Source: Alphaproteobacteria bacterium
Lineage (GTDB): Bacteria > Pseudomonadota > Alphaproteobacteria > Bin95
Assembly (NCBI GenBank): GCA_022827685.1
Contig: JAJEIH010000145.1
Location: 1 to 42,335, forward strand
DNA: 42,335 bases
Direction: 5' to 3'
Part shown: piece after piece, positions 16,252 to 27,049 of the stretch
Numbering within the stretch: the stretch's first letter is position 1
How the letters are laid out: each line of letters starts with the position of its first letter
Position numbers and translations under genes: made by a program
The notes under the pieces: generated by a model
What the model saw: only the letters and a program-made list of their open reading frames with translations
Told to the model about the DNA's origin: nothing
The model's database searches: none

Positions 16252-17694
16252 ATGGCGGCATTTGCGGACTACGAAAACCACGACGCGGTCGGGCTGGCCG
16301 CGCTTGTCGCAAGCGGCGGGACCACGCCGGAGGAACTCCTGGAGGCCGCGGTCGAGCGGGTCGAGGCGCGCAACGGCGCCGTCAACGCGGTCACCGCCCG
16401 GCTCTACGATTACGGACGGCAGGCCATCGCCGGGGGCCTGCCCGACGGGCCGCTCCGGGGCGTGCCCTATCTGCTGAAGGACCTGAGCGCCTCGCTCGCC
16501 GGCTTCCCGACCACGCGGGGCTGCCGGTTCTTCGAGGACGTCGTGCCGGCGGAGGACAGCGAGCTCGTGAAGCGGCTGAAGCGCGCCGGCGTCGTGATCT
16601 TCGGGCGGACCAACACCTGCGAGCTCGGCCTCAGCCTCACCTGCGAGCCGCAATTGCACGGGGCGACGAAGAACCCCTGGGACACGGCGCGCATATCCGG
16701 CGGCTCCAGCGGCGGGGCGGCCGCGGCCGTCGGCGCGCGCATGCTGCCGGCGGCGCACGCCTCGGACGGGTTCGGCTCGATCCGCGCGCCGGCGGCCTGC
16801 TGCGGGCTGGTCGGCCTCAAGCCCACCCGCAACCGCAACACCATGGCGCCCTTCATGGGCGAGGGGCTGGGGGGCCTGTCCACCGAACATGCCGTCACGC
16901 TCACGGTGCGCGACAGCGCGGCGCTGCTCGACGCCACATGCGGGCCGGGCGCGGGCGACCCCTACAGCGCGGCACCCCCGGCCCGGCCCTTCCTGGAGGA
17001 GGTGGGCGCCGACCCCGGCCGGCTGCGCATCGCGTTCACCCGCCGCGCGCCGAACGGGGCCGAGGTCGGGGCGGATGCGCTCCGCGTGCTGGAAGAGACC
17101 GCGGGCCTCGCCGCCGACCTCGGGCACCGGGTGGAGGAGGCCGACCCCGCCATCGACGGCGGAGCCGTGGTGCCGACCTTCCTCACCCTCATGGCCGCCA
17201 ACACCGCGGTCAACCTCGCGAGCCACCCGACCGCCGGGCGCGCGGCCCGCGAGGACGAGGTCGAGCGCGTCACCTGGCTCTCCGCGCGGATGGCCGAGCG
17301 GGTGAGCGGGGCGGACTATGTGCGCGCGACGCAGGCCATGCACCGGCTCGGCCGGCAGATGGCCGCCTTCCACGCCGGTTACGACCTGCTGCTGACGCCG
17401 GGGCTGGCGACGGGCATCGCGGTCGAGCTCGGCTGGCTCGACATGATGATGGAGGACGTGGACGAATACTGGCGGCGCGTCTTCGCCTTCTCGCCCTTCA
17501 CGGTCTGGTTCAACATCACCGGCCAGCCCGCAATCATGCTGCCCGTCGGCACGAATGCGGGCGGCCTGCCGGTCGCCGTGCAGGCGGTGGCGCCATACGG
17601 CGACGAGGCGGCGCTCTTGCGCTTCTCCGCCCAGATCGAGGCCGCCCGCCCCTGGTTCGCCCGCAAGCCGCCGGTCGCAGGCGGGACGGGCTGA
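16252..17694 (+). CDS. Amidase signature family amidase
   Basis: A 480-residue amidase with the Ser-cisSer-Lys triad visible: K76 in PYLLKDLSAS, the cis-serine in ISGGSSGGAAAAV (S152/S153), and nucleophile S176 in SDGFGSIRAPAACC. The usual DTGGSIR appears here as DGFGSIR, as in some amidases annotated as 6-aminohexanoate-cyclic-dimer hydrolase-like. It hydrolyses amide bonds in the cytoplasm; the substrate is unknown. It lies 104 bases after the aldolase-SDR gene and 73 before the D-aminoacylase-like gene on the same strand, consistent with an amide or peptide scavenging block. Confidence 0.9.
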   Translation: MAAFADYENHDAVGLAALVASGGTTPEELLEAAVERVEARNGAVNAVTARLYDYGRQAIAGGLPDGPLRGVPYLLKDLSASLAGFPTTRGCRFFEDVVPAEDSELVKRLKRAGVVIFGRTNTCELGLSLTCEPQLHGATKNPWDTARISGGSSGGAAAAVGARMLPAAHASDGFGSIRAPAACCGLVGLKPTRNRNTMAPFMGEGLGGLSTEHAVTLTVRDSAALLDATCGPGAGDPYSAAPPARPFLEEVGADPGRLRIAFTRRAPNGAEVGADALRVLEETAGLAADLGHRVEEADPAIDGGAVVPTFLTLMAANTAVNLASHPTAGRAAREDEVERVTWLSARMAERVSGADYVRATQAMHRLGRQMAAFHAGYDLLLTPGLATGIAVELGWLDMMMEDVDEYWRRVFAFSPFTVWFNITGQPAIMLPVGTNAGGLPVAVQAVAPYGDEAALLRFSAQIEAARPWFARKPPVAGGTG

Positions 17695-17767
17695 GCCCGC
17701 CTCGCGCATTCGGGGGAAGTTGCGCTATCCTGCCGGTTGACGCTGGCGACTGCTGGAGGACGCCCGG

Positions 17768-19366
17768 ATGGACGACATTCTCATCAGGGGCGGCGAGGTC
17801 GTGGACGGGACCGGCGCGCCCGCGCGCAAGGCCGACGTGGCGGTCCGGGGCGGGCGCATCCAGGCCGTCGAGGAAGACTATGCGGGCAGCGCGGAGACGG
17901 TCATCGACGCCGAGGGCCTGACCGTCGCGCCGGGCTTCATCGACATCCACACCCATTCCGACTTCACCCTGCCGCTCAACCCGAAGGCGGAATGCAAGAT
18001 CCGCCAGGGCGTGACCACCGAGGTGGTCGGCAATTGCGGCTTCTCCGTGGCGCCCGCGCTGCCCGGCAGGGTGGAGATGCTGCGCGACTACCTCTCCGCG
18101 AGCGCGCCCTGGCTCCCCTTCGAGGAGACGGACTTCGCCCGCTACATGGACACATGGCCGGCGCTTTCGCTGAACACCGTCATGCAGGCCGGCCACAACA
18201 CGCTGCGCCTGATGGCGATGGGCATGGAGGACCGCGACCCCTCCGACGCGGAGCTCCGGCACATGCAGGAAATGCTGGCCGAGGCGCTGGAGGCGGGCGC
18301 GCTCGGGCTTTCCTCCGGCCTCTTCACCGCGCCCGGCTGCTACGCCAGGCCGGAGGAGGTGCTGGCGCTCGGCCGGGTGGTGAAGGCGCATGGCGGGCGC
18401 TATTCGAGCCATGTGCGCGACGAGAGCCACGGCGTCCACGAGGCGGTGGCGGAGGCCATCGACGTCGGCGAGCAATGCGGCATCCATGTCCAGGTGGCCC
18501 ACCTCAAGCTCTCCGGCACCGGGCGCTGGGGCGAGGCGGACGAGCTGCTCGGCCAGTTCGCCCGGGCGCGGGCGCGCGGCGTGGACGTGCATTGCGACCA
18601 GTATCCCTATGACTGGGCGACCAACCCGCTGCGCTTCCTGCTGCCGGTCTGGCTGCAGGAGGGCGGCATCGACGCCATGCTGGCGCGGCTTGCCGACCCC
18701 CAGACCCGCTCGCGCGTGCGCCAGAAGATCGCCGAGGTCGGCTTCAACAATTTCGGCCATATCGAGAGCTGGGACGATATCCGCATCGCCAACTCGCCCG
18801 GCGCCGCCCGGCCGGGCATGACCATCGCGGAGATCGCGGCCGAGCGCGACTGCGACCCGCTGGAGGCCGTGTTCGACATCGTCGTCGAGGACCGGGGCGG
18901 GACGCGCATCCTGGTGCGCAGCATGTCGGAGGAGGACGTGCGGCGGATCGCGGCCGAGCCCTCCATGACGGTCGGCTCGGACGGCCCCTGCGTCGCGCCA
19001 TACGGCGTCACCTCCCAGGGCAAGCCGCATCCGAGGCTTTACGGCACCTTCCCGCGCGTGCTCGGCCGCTACGCCCGCGACGAGGGGCTGCTGACCCTGC
19101 CGCAGGCGGTCGCGAAGATGACCGGCAACGCCGCGCGCGCCCTTGGCATGGCGGACCGGGGCCTGCTGCGCGAGGGCCAGGCCGCCGATGTCGTGCTGTT
19201 CGACGTAGGCACGATCCGCGACGAGGCGACCTTCGACGAGCCGCACACCTATCCGGCGGGCGTCGAGACGGTAATCGTCAACGGCGAGGTGGTCATCCAC
19301 GGGGGCGAACACACCGGCGCGCTCCCCGGCCGCCTCCTCCGCCGCCGCGAGGAGGTTCTCGCCTAA
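17768..19366 (+). CDS. N-acyl-D-amino-acid deacylase family amidohydrolase
   Basis: A 532-residue metal-dependent amidohydrolase. The N-terminal beta-sandwich strand ILIRGGEVVDGTGAPARKAD leads into FIDIHTHSDFTLPLNP (H-x-H metal site). VVGNCGFSVAPA supplies the conserved cysteine, YSSHVRDESHGVHEA and VAHLKLSGTGRWGE further metal or substrate residues, and VGSDGPCVAPYG the final aspartate. This is the D-aminoacylase/dihydroorotase-like layout. It removes acyl groups from N-acyl-D-amino acids. The neighbouring amidase suggests linked amide turnover. The stop overlaps the convergent epimerase gene by 4 bases. Confidence 0.9.
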   Translation: MDDILIRGGEVVDGTGAPARKADVAVRGGRIQAVEEDYAGSAETVIDAEGLTVAPGFIDIHTHSDFTLPLNPKAECKIRQGVTTEVVGNCGFSVAPALPGRVEMLRDYLSASAPWLPFEETDFARYMDTWPALSLNTVMQAGHNTLRLMAMGMEDRDPSDAELRHMQEMLAEALEAGALGLSSGLFTAPGCYARPEEVLALGRVVKAHGGRYSSHVRDESHGVHEAVAEAIDVGEQCGIHVQVAHLKLSGTGRWGEADELLGQFARARARGVDVHCDQYPYDWATNPLRFLLPVWLQEGGIDAMLARLADPQTRSRVRQKIAEVGFNNFGHIESWDDIRIANSPGAARPGMTIAEIAAERDCDPLEAVFDIVVEDRGGTRILVRSMSEEDVRRIAAEPSMTVGSDGPCVAPYGVTSQGKPHPRLYGTFPRVLGRYARDEGLLTLPQAVAKMTGNAARALGMADRGLLREGQAADVVLFDVGTIRDEATFDEPHTYPAGVETVIVNGEVVIHGGEHTGALPGRLLRRREEVLA

Positions 19367-19770
19367 TGCCCCGCCGGTAGCTCGGCGAGCTCGATGACGA
19401 TGCCGCCGGTGGAAGCGGGGTCGAGGAAGGCGATGCGGCTGCCGCCGTGGCCGGTGCGGGGCGTCTCGTCCACCAGCTTGACGCCCTTGCCCTTCAGCTC
19501 CGCGAGCGCGGCGTCGATGTCGTCCACCTCGAAGCAGAGATGGTAGATGCTCTCGCCATTGTCCTCGATCCAGCCGTTCACCTGCGAGGCCGGGCCCTCG
19601 GCCTGCAGCAGCTCGATGCTGGTCTCGCCGACCGGATACATGGCGAGCCGCGTGTCGCCGATGCGCTCCTCATAGTCGAGTTCGAGACCGAGCGTCTCCT
19701 CCAGCATCTTCATCGATGCCCGCATGTCGCGCACCGCGATGGCGACATGTTCCACGCGCTTGAGTTTCAT
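19363..19770 (-). CDS. mce: Methylmalonyl-CoA epimerase
   Basis: A 135-residue VOC-fold enzyme. Metal ligands are visible as VEHVAIAVRDM (H8), SIYHLCFEVDD and GGIVIELAE, the pattern of methylmalonyl-CoA epimerase, and the length fits. It interconverts the 2R and 2S forms of methylmalonyl-CoA in propionyl-CoA metabolism, between propionyl-CoA carboxylase and methylmalonyl-CoA mutase, neither of which is in this window. It is transcribed against the plus-strand amidohydrolase and overlaps it by 4 bases. Confidence 0.85.
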   Translation of the reverse strand: MKLKRVEHVAIAVRDMRASMKMLEETLGLELDYEERIGDTRLAMYPVGETSIELLQAEGPASQVNGWIEDNGESIYHLCFEVDDIDAALAELKGKGVKLVDETPRTGHGGSRIAFLDPASTGGIVIELAELPAGH

Positions 19771-19810
19771 GCTTTGCTCACCCGTTCATTCGTTACCCGT
19801 TCGGGCGGGC

Positions 19811-20878
19811 ATGTTCCTCCGCGAATCCGGCCATTACAAGACCAGTTACCGCGCCGACATGGCGCTGTTCCCGCATCCGGCCGTGCGCCGGACCGTGTGG
19901 GCCTCGCTGTTCCTGCTGTTCGTGCCGGTGCCGCTCTTCGGCGGCGAGCACCTGCTGGCGGTGCTCACACTCAACGCGATCAACCTCGTGGGCGCGCTCG
20001 GGCTCACCATCCTGCTCGGATACGCCGGCCAGATCTCGCTCGGCCACGGCGCCTTCATGTCGGTCGGCGCCTACACGGCCGCCAATCTCGCGGTGCGGCT
20101 CGACTGGCCCTTCTGGCTCACGCTCCCGGCCGGCGCGGCGACGGCGGCGCTGATCGGCATCGTCGTCGGCCTGCCGTCGCTGCGCATAAGGGGCTTCTAC
20201 CTGGCGATCGCCACGCTCGCCGCGCAGCTCGTCATCGAATGGATCATCAACCGCACGCCGGCGATCTCGGGCGGCATCCAGGCCTCGATCCATGTGCCGC
20301 GCCCGGAGCTGTTCGGGCTCAGGCTCGACAGCGCGGCGGAGCTCTACCTGTTCGTCATGGCCGTGGCCGTCGCCGGTCTGCTTGCGGCGCTCAATCTCGG
20401 CCGCTCCCGCCTCGGCCGCGCCATGGTGGCCGTGCGCGAGCACGAGACGGCGGCCTCCCTCATGGGCGTGGACACCGCCCGGGTGAAGCTCGCCGCCTTC
20501 GCCCTCTCGGCGGCCTATGGCGGCGTCGCCGGCGTGCTGTTCACCTACTATCTGGGCGTCGCCAACTATCAGCAATACACCTTCGCCATTTCCATCTACT
20601 ACCTCGCCGTCAACATCATCGGCGGGCTCGGCAGCGTGTGGGGCGCGCTGCTGGGGCTGGCCTTCCTCAGCCTCGTGCCGCGCTTCGTGTTCCTCGCCAT
20701 GACCTCGGTCGGGTCCTGGTTCGTGGACCTCGCCTACATGGCGCAGGCGGTGGCCCAGGTGAGGCAGATGACCTTCGGCATCCTGATCCTGGTCTTCCTG
20801 GTGCTGGAGCCGGAGGGCCTCGCCGCCCTCTGGCGCCGGGCGCGCAATTGGCTCCGCGTCTGGCCCTTCTCCTACTGA
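19811..20878 (+). CDS. Branched-chain amino-acid-type ABC permease, LivM family
   Basis: A 355-residue permease with about 9-10 membrane segments. The opening MFLRESGHYKTSYRADMALF is the typical LivM-family N-terminus in proteobacteria and decides the start at 19811. GYAGQISLGHGAFMSVGAYT and the loop GRAMVAVREHETAASLMGVD (the ABC-contact segment) are family hallmarks. It would carry one half of the channel for amino acids, amides or urea. No LivH, LivG, LivF or binding protein lies beside it, since the next gene is convergent znuA. It is therefore an orphan here, or works with components elsewhere. Confidence 0.88.
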   Translation: MFLRESGHYKTSYRADMALFPHPAVRRTVWASLFLLFVPVPLFGGEHLLAVLTLNAINLVGALGLTILLGYAGQISLGHGAFMSVGAYTAANLAVRLDWPFWLTLPAGAATAALIGIVVGLPSLRIRGFYLAIATLAAQLVIEWIINRTPAISGGIQASIHVPRPELFGLRLDSAAELYLFVMAVAVAGLLAALNLGRSRLGRAMVAVREHETAASLMGVDTARVKLAAFALSAAYGGVAGVLFTYYLGVANYQQYTFAISIYYLAVNIIGGLGSVWGALLGLAFLSLVPRFVFLAMTSVGSWFVDLAYMAQAVAQVRQMTFGILILVFLVLEPEGLAALWRRARNWLRVWPFSY

Positions 20879-20885
20879 GCGCCGG

Positions 20886-21830
20886 CTACGAGCCGCCGAG
20901 GCAGCCCGCCAGGCTCTGCGCCAGGCCCTCGATCAGCGCCGGATAGAGCCCCGGTCCGGGTTCGAGGTCCGCGCCCAGCGGGTCGAGCACGGCGACGCGC
21001 GCGCCGGTTCCCTCCGCCGCCGTCTGCGCCAGCTTCGGATCGAGCTGCGGCTCTATGAACACGCAGAGCGCGCTGTGTTCGCGCATCTCGCTGCGGATAT
21101 GGTCGAGGCGCGCCGGGCCGGGCGGGGCGGCGTCGGAAAGCGCCACCGAGCCGGCCGACTCGATCCCGAAGCGGTGCTCGAAATAGCGGTAGGCGTCATG
21201 CGCGGTGAAGAACGCCTTGCCGCGCACGGGCGCCACGACGGCCTCCACCCGCGCCGCCAGCGCATCGAGCTCGGCCGCCTCGGCGGCGGCGTTGGCCTTG
21301 TAGGCATCCGCATTGGCCGGGTCGATTGCCGCCAGGCGCGCGGCCATTTCCGCGAGCACGGCCTTGCCGTTGGCGGGGTCGAGCCAGATATGCGGGTCCA
21401 TGTCGCCATGGTGCTCGTGGCCATGCTCGTCCTCGTGGGCGTGTTCCTCCTTGCCGTCATGGTCGTCGTGCCCGTCCTCGCCGAACTCCAGCAGCGCCAG
21501 CCCCGGCGCCTCCATCAGCTCGACCGACACGGCGTCCGCGGCAAGGCTCTCCACCGCGTCCTCGAGCCAGGGGGTCAGCCCCTCGCCCACCCAGAACACG
21601 ATGTCGGCCGCCTGCAGCCGGGCCGCCTCGGAGGGCCGCATGGAATAGCCGTGTGGCGTGGCGCCCGGCGGCAGGATCGATGTCGGCTCGCCCATGCCCT
21701 GCATCACGCGCGCCGCAAGCGAGTGGACCGGGGGAATGTCCGTCACGACCTCGGGCGCCGCCGCGGCCGGCAGGGCGGCAACCGAGGCGAGCGCGGCGAA
21801 AAGCGGGAGGCGAAAGAGGCGGCGTTTCAT
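20886..21830 (-). CDS. znuA: Zinc ABC transporter substrate-binding protein ZnuA
   Basis: A 314-residue periplasmic protein with a Sec signal peptide (LPLFAALASVAALPAAAAPE). It shows the cluster A-1 motif TDIPPVHSLAARVM, the first ligand in PGATPHGYSMRPSEA, a charged His-rich loop (residues about 145-170, GHDDHDGKEEHAHEDEHGHE) and the second ligand in MDPHIWLDP, with later ligand H in FFTAHDAYRYFE. The His-rich loop is typical of zinc rather than manganese binders. It is divergent from zur-znuC-znuB across a Zur box, so it is expected to be induced by zinc starvation. Confidence 0.93.
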   Translation of the reverse strand: MKRRLFRLPLFAALASVAALPAAAAPEVVTDIPPVHSLAARVMQGMGEPTSILPPGATPHGYSMRPSEAARLQAADIVFWVGEGLTPWLEDAVESLAADAVSVELMEAPGLALLEFGEDGHDDHDGKEEHAHEDEHGHEHHGDMDPHIWLDPANGKAVLAEMAARLAAIDPANADAYKANAAAEAAELDALAARVEAVVAPVRGKAFFTAHDAYRYFEHRFGIESAGSVALSDAAPPGPARLDHIRSEMREHSALCVFIEPQLDPKLAQTAAEGTGARVAVLDPLGADLEPGPGLYPALIEGLAQSLAGCLGGS

Positions 21831-21870
21831 GCTGTTATCCTGTATCGTGAGGACTGGTCGGTTTTCATAG

Positions 21871-21883
21871 GTTATACTATAAC
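21871..21883. promoter_or_regulatory. Zur box in the znuA-zur intergenic region
   Basis: GTTATA-C-TATAAC is a perfect 13-bp palindrome in an AT-rich island between the divergent starts of znuA (21830) and zur (21907). It fits the known proteobacterial Zur motif, whose core is GTTATANTATAAC. One site between two arms implies zinc-dependent repression of both znuA and the zur-znuC-znuB operon, including autoregulation of zur. Confidence 0.85.
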
Positions 21884-21906
21884 ATTCCAGCGTGGCGGGA
21901 AGGCGG

Positions 21907-22428
21907 ATGGCAGCAGCAAGACAGACGGAACGGACAGCGGCGGCGGAGGCCATGCGCCCGCACGACCACGGGGACTGCATCCGCCGCGTGCTCGACGAGG
22001 CCGAACGCCGGGCGGCGGAGGACAGGGTCAATTTCACGCCCGTCCGCCGGCACGCCCTCGAAATCCTGCTGGAAAGCCACGCCGCCATGCCCGCCTACGG
22101 CCTGCTGAAGCGTCTGGATGCGGACGGCTTCGGCTCGCAGCCGCCGGTGGCCTACCGGGCGCTCGACTTCCTCATCGAGCAGGGCTTCGTCCACAAGGTG
22201 GAGCGGCTGAACGCCTTCGTCGCCTGCATGTATCCGCATGAAACGCATACGCCGGCGTTCCTGATCTGCCGCAATTGCCGCTCGGTGGCCGAGACCTGCG
22301 TGGCGCCCACCCCGGCCGCGCTGCTGCGGGAAGCGCGGGCGGCGGGCTTCGCCATCGAACGCTCCATGATGGAGGCGGAGGGGCTCTGCCGCGACTGCGC
22401 CCGCGAAGAGGACGCGCCGTGCGACTGA
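21907..22428 (+). CDS. zur: Zinc uptake regulator Zur (Fur family)
   Basis: A 173-residue Fur-family repressor. The winged-helix part is FTPVRRHALEILLESHAAMP through PPVAYRALDFLIEQGFVHKV. The dimerisation part has H-rich YPHETHTPAFLICRNC and the structural zinc cysteines as CRNC and CRDC. The C-x-x-C pairs and the position next to znu genes favour Zur over Fur. ATG 21907 follows a GGGAAGG ribosome site. znuC starts inside the last codons (10-base overlap), so repressor and transporter are made together. Confidence 0.92.
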   Translation: MAAARQTERTAAAEAMRPHDHGDCIRRVLDEAERRAAEDRVNFTPVRRHALEILLESHAAMPAYGLLKRLDADGFGSQPPVAYRALDFLIEQGFVHKVERLNAFVACMYPHETHTPAFLICRNCRSVAETCVAPTPAALLREARAAGFAIERSMMEAEGLCRDCAREEDAPCD

Positions 22429-23138
22429 TCGCGGCCCACGGCCTCTCGGTCCGTCTGGGCGCGCAACTGGCGCTGCACGATATCGACCTCGCCGTGGAGC
22501 GCGGCGAGATCGTCACCGTCGTCGGCCCCAACGGCTCGGGCAAGACTACGCTGCTGCGCGCGCTGGTCGGCGCCGTGGCGCCGGCGGCCGGGCGCGTCGA
22601 ACAGGCGCCCGGGCTGCGCATCGGCTATGTGCCGCAGCGCCTGCATCTCGACTCGACCCTGCCGATCACCGTTGCGCGCTTCCTCCGGCTCGGCGCCAGG
22701 CGGCGGAACGGCAGCATTGCGCGCGCGCTGGAGGAAACCGGCGTGCCGGAGCTCGCCAAGCGGCAGATGACGGCGCTTTCCGGCGGGCAGTTCCAGCGGG
22801 TGCTGCTCGCGCGCGCGCTCCTTGCCGAGCCCGACCTGCTGCTGCTCGACGAGCCGGCGCAGGGCCTGGACCATCCGGGCATGGCCGCGCTCTACCGGCT
22901 GGTGGGCGCGGTGCGCGACCGGCAGGGCTGCGGCGTGCTGATGGTCAGCCACGACCTGCATGTGGTGATGGGCGCGACCGACCGCGTCATCGCGCTCAAC
23001 GGCGTCATCTGGTGCGAGGGGCCGCCCGTGGCTGTGTCCTCCGCCGCGGAATACCGCATGCTGTTCGGCGAGGCGGAACCGGGCGCGCTCGCCTTCAACC
23101 GCCACACGCCGGAGGACGGGTGCTCGACGACTTCCTGA
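22419..23138 (+). CDS. znuC: Zinc ABC transporter ATP-binding protein ZnuC
   Basis: A 239-residue ABC ATPase. Walker A is VVGPNGSGKTTLLRAL, the Q-loop is in IGYVPQRLHLD, the signature is ALSGGQFQRVLLARALL, Walker B is LLLLDEPAQGLDH and the H-switch is MVSHDLHVVM. The GTG start at 22419 is chosen because GAAGAGGA lies about 6 bases before it and the domain begins at once. It energises zinc import through ZnuB and overlaps zur by 10 and znuB by 19 bases, indicating one translationally coupled operon. Confidence 0.92.
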   Translation: MRLIAAHGLSVRLGAQLALHDIDLAVERGEIVTVVGPNGSGKTTLLRALVGAVAPAAGRVEQAPGLRIGYVPQRLHLDSTLPITVARFLRLGARRRNGSIARALEETGVPELAKRQMTALSGGQFQRVLLARALLAEPDLLLLDEPAQGLDHPGMAALYRLVGAVRDRQGCGVLMVSHDLHVVMGATDRVIALNGVIWCEGPPVAVSSAAEYRMLFGEAEPGALAFNRHTPEDGCSTTS

Positions 23139-23917
23139 CCCGCGCCTGCCTTGCCGGCATCGGTGTGGCGCTCGCGGCGGGTCCGCTCGGCTGCTTCGTC
23201 GTCTGGCGGCGCATCGCCTATTTCGGCGATGCAACCGCCCATGCCGCGATCCTGGGCGTCGCCATTTCGCTCGCCTTTTCGATGTCCACCGTCATCGGCG
23301 TGCTCGCCGCTGCGGTCGCGATGGCGGTCGCCGTCTCGACGCTCTCCGGGCGGGGCCTCGCCATGGACACGCTGCTGGGCGTCGCTTCGCATGGCAGCCT
23401 GGCCGTCGGCCTGGTGGCAGTCGCGGTCGCATCGCCGCGCGCCATCGATGTGGAAGCCTATCTGTTCGGCGAGATCCTGGCCGTGACGCGCGGGGACCTC
23501 GCGGTGATCTGGGGCGGTGCGGCGGCGGTGCTGGGCCTCGTCGTCTGGCGCTGGCCGGCGCTGCTCACCGCAACGCTCAGCCCCGAACTGGCGCGCGGCG
23601 GCGGCATTAGCCCGGAGCGCGAGCAACTCGTCCTGACCATAGCGATCGCGGTGCTCGTCGCGGTCTCGATCAAGGTAGTCGGCGCGCTGCTGATTACCGC
23701 CATGCTCATCATTCCCGCCGCCGCCGCCCGGCCGTTCTCCGGCACGCCGGAGCGCATGGCGGCGGCCGCCGCGCTCATCGCCGTCGCATCCGTCTTCGCC
23801 GGCCTTGCCGCGTCCTGGCGCTGGGACACGCCGACCGGCCCCAGCATCGTGACCCTGGCCGTGCTGTTCTTCGCCGTCTCCTGCTCGCTCGGCGCGCTCC
23901 GGCGGAAAGCGGGCTGA
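23120..23917 (+). CDS. znuB: Zinc ABC transporter permease ZnuB
   Basis: A 265-residue permease with about 7-8 membrane segments of the ABC-3 family. [21 protein letters not shown] is the typical opening, [17 protein letters not shown] and [14 protein letters not shown] the conserved centre, and [20 protein letters not shown] the final conserved helix. The GTG at 23120 is selected because the first helix follows directly and it overlaps znuC by 19 bases. It forms the inner-membrane zinc channel. Confidence 0.92.
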   Translation: MLDDFLTRACLAGIGVALAAGPLGCFVVWRRIAYFGDATAHAAILGVAISLAFSMSTVIGVLAAAVAMAVAVSTLSGRGLAMDTLLGVASHGSLAVGLVAVAVASPRAIDVEAYLFGEILAVTRGDLAVIWGGAAAVLGLVVWRWPALLTATLSPELARGGGISPEREQLVLTIAIAVLVAVSIKVVGALLITAMLIIPAAAARPFSGTPERMAAAAALIAVASVFAGLAASWRWDTPTGPSIVTLAVLFFAVSCSLGALRRKAG

Positions 23918-24023
23918 CCCGGGGCGCAACGGCGTCGTCCGGCGGGTCGCAATAGGCGTTTGCGCCGAGCGCGCGGGCTTGTCATTCTGCGCCCCTTCCG
24001 TCCGGCGAGGAGAGGGCGCCCCC

Positions 24024-25697
<1,674 letters not shown>

Positions 25698-25756
25698 CCG
25701 CGCTCAGGGGCCGCCCGCCTCGGCGGAAGCGAGGTGGCGAAGAGGGCGCGGCGCGG

Positions 25757-26086
25757 CTACCGGACTCCGAGCCGCTCCAGGTGCGCCTCCAGGTTCATCC
25801 GCTCGTGGAATATCTCGACCACTTCGAGCGTTTCCGCTCTCTCGCGCAGGATCAGGCAGTGGGATCCTTCGCGATAGAAGACGAGCCCGGAGGCTTCCCG
25901 CACGCCCTGCATCAGCCGCTCGCAGGGCCGCGGCTGCGGACCCTCGCCGGCGGCGAGCGCTTCCAGCCGCCGCGCCAGCCGCGACGCGCAGGCCCGGGCC
26001 TGCGCCTCTCCGAACCGCTCCTCAGTCCAGGCGAAGATATCGGCCAGCCGGTCCGGCGCGGCCGGCGCAAAGACAACCGTCTTCAT
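25757..26086 (-). CDS. RelE/ParE family toxin
   Basis: A 109-residue protein of the RelE/ParE fold: VVFAPAAPDRLADIFAWTEE at the start, a central helix pair with arginines, and the closing strands GLVFYREGSHCLILR and LEVVEIFHERMNLEAHL. The EI.H.R.......L ending is typical of ParE-like toxins. It probably targets gyrase or translation; which one cannot be told from sequence. It lies 27 bases after the ParD-like antitoxin gene on the same strand. Confidence 0.85.
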   Translation of the reverse strand: MKTVVFAPAAPDRLADIFAWTEERFGEAQARACASRLARRLEALAAGEGPQPRPCERLMQGVREASGLVFYREGSHCLILRERAETLEVVEIFHERMNLEAHLERLGVR

Positions 26087-26113
26087 CGGTTGCCGCGCTG
26101 AACGCGGCTAAGG

Positions 26114-26401
26114 CTACGAATGGCGGCGCCCGCGCCGCCGCGCCGCCTCCTCGACAATGCCGCCAAGCACCGCAGCGGGCTCGCCGCTTCGGCCCTCGCC
26201 ACGGTCGAGCTGGTCGAGCCCGGCGCCGGTCCGCGCCCGGATCTCCGTCAGTCCATCAGCGTGCGTGCGGCGTTGCAGTTCGCGTAGCGCATCCCGGACC
26301 ACTTCGCTCGCATTGTTGTAGGTCCCGCCCGCCACCAGATCATCGACAAAGCGGGACAACTCGCGCGTGAGCGCGATATTCCGGGCATGGGTCGCCGGCA
26401 T
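26114..26401 (-). CDS. ParD-like antitoxin (ribbon-helix-helix)
   Basis: A 95-residue antitoxin. The N-terminal half IALTRELSRFVDDLVAGG followed by YNNASEVVRDALRELQRR is the CopG/ParD ribbon-helix-helix domain that binds the operator, and the C-terminal half is a disordered toxin-binding tail ending RRRGRRHS. ATG 26401 is preferred over ATG 26407 because GAGGGA lies 6 bases before it. It pairs with the downstream ParE-like gene and probably autorepresses the pair. Confidence 0.85.
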   Translation of the reverse strand: MPATHARNIALTRELSRFVDDLVAGGTYNNASEVVRDALRELQRRTHADGLTEIRARTGAGLDQLDRGEGRSGEPAAVLGGIVEEAARRRGRRHS

Positions 26402-26667
26402 GCTCATTCCCTCGGCCAGAACGCCGCCACCCTACCTCAAGGTGACAAGGAATGACACTCTGAGGAGTCCGCGTCAGCCCTGGCCCCAACCGCCGCCCCG
26501 GACTCCGATCCGGGGCAGGCTGCCGGCGCGCCGTCCGGATGACGGTCGGGGCTCTGTGGACGGCTCCGTTCCCGCCCGAACGGATCGGGCGTTAGCGGCC
26601 TGCGGGTTTCGCAATAGCTGTTTGTTCGAATGTTTAGAAGTTATTCTCCTGATAAGGTTGACAGATG

Positions 26668-26676
26668 TGCTATTAT
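26668..26676 (+). promoter_or_regulatory. Extended -10 promoter of intergenic element, copy A
   Basis: TGCTATTAT is a TGn-extended -10 box in an AT-rich island; TTGACA stands just upstream (26658-26663) but too close for a standard spacer. The predicted start near 26683 lies about 12 bases before the first hairpin of the repeat element (26695-26718). The layout is the same as in copy B. Confidence 0.45.
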
Positions 26677-26682
26677 ACCTGT

Positions 26683-27049
26683 GTTGGTCGGGAGGAAGCG
26701 GCGGCCGGAAGCCGCTTCGCCCGTCAGACCGCGCCGGTGCGAAAAAATCTCTGAGGAGCGAACGGGAGACGTGCGCCCTCTGCCTCGCGCGCGCAATCAG
26801 GCGCGCGAACCGCGCCGCCGCGATATGCGCGCCGGCACGCGCACAGGCGCCCGCGCAGGTTACGCGCGAAACAGGGTCCCGCCGCACGGCCGGGGCGGCG
26901 GCGGCAAGAACGGAGCGAAGACGGATCGAAAGGAAGACCTGTGCCAAAGACGCGAAACCGGGGAAACCGGAGGGAATACCCGACACTCCCGCACGAAACG
27001 ACGGCCTTATGCCCGAAGAGGCGACAGGATATGCGCCGTTCGCATGCGG
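26683..27049 (+). ncRNA. Structured intergenic element, copy A (candidate RNA)
   Basis: No family recognised. Successive stem-loops: GAAGCGGC/GCCGCTTC (26695-26718), CGC-GCCGGT-GCG just before a GAAAAAATC run (26741-26749), and TCGCGCGC/GCGCGCGA around GCAATCAG (26785-26808). Long blocks are shared with copy B on the opposite strand at 40611-41110: GGGAGACGTGCGCCC, AATCAGGCGCGCGAACCGCG and CAGGGTCCCGC. Hairpin 1 keeps its pairing although its sequence differs between copies. A 2-base net length difference after GCGCCGGC breaks any shared reading frame, so coding is unlikely. A short GTG-initiated frame (26941-27066) with a GAAAGGA ribosome-like site ends inside the CATGAC repeats and might be translated. 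Confidence 0.5.

Noticed and set aside
26641..26680. Standard promoter built on TTGACA at 26658 with TATTAT as its -10
   Set aside because: The boxes are only 7 bases apart. The TGn-extended -10 reading was kept in its place.
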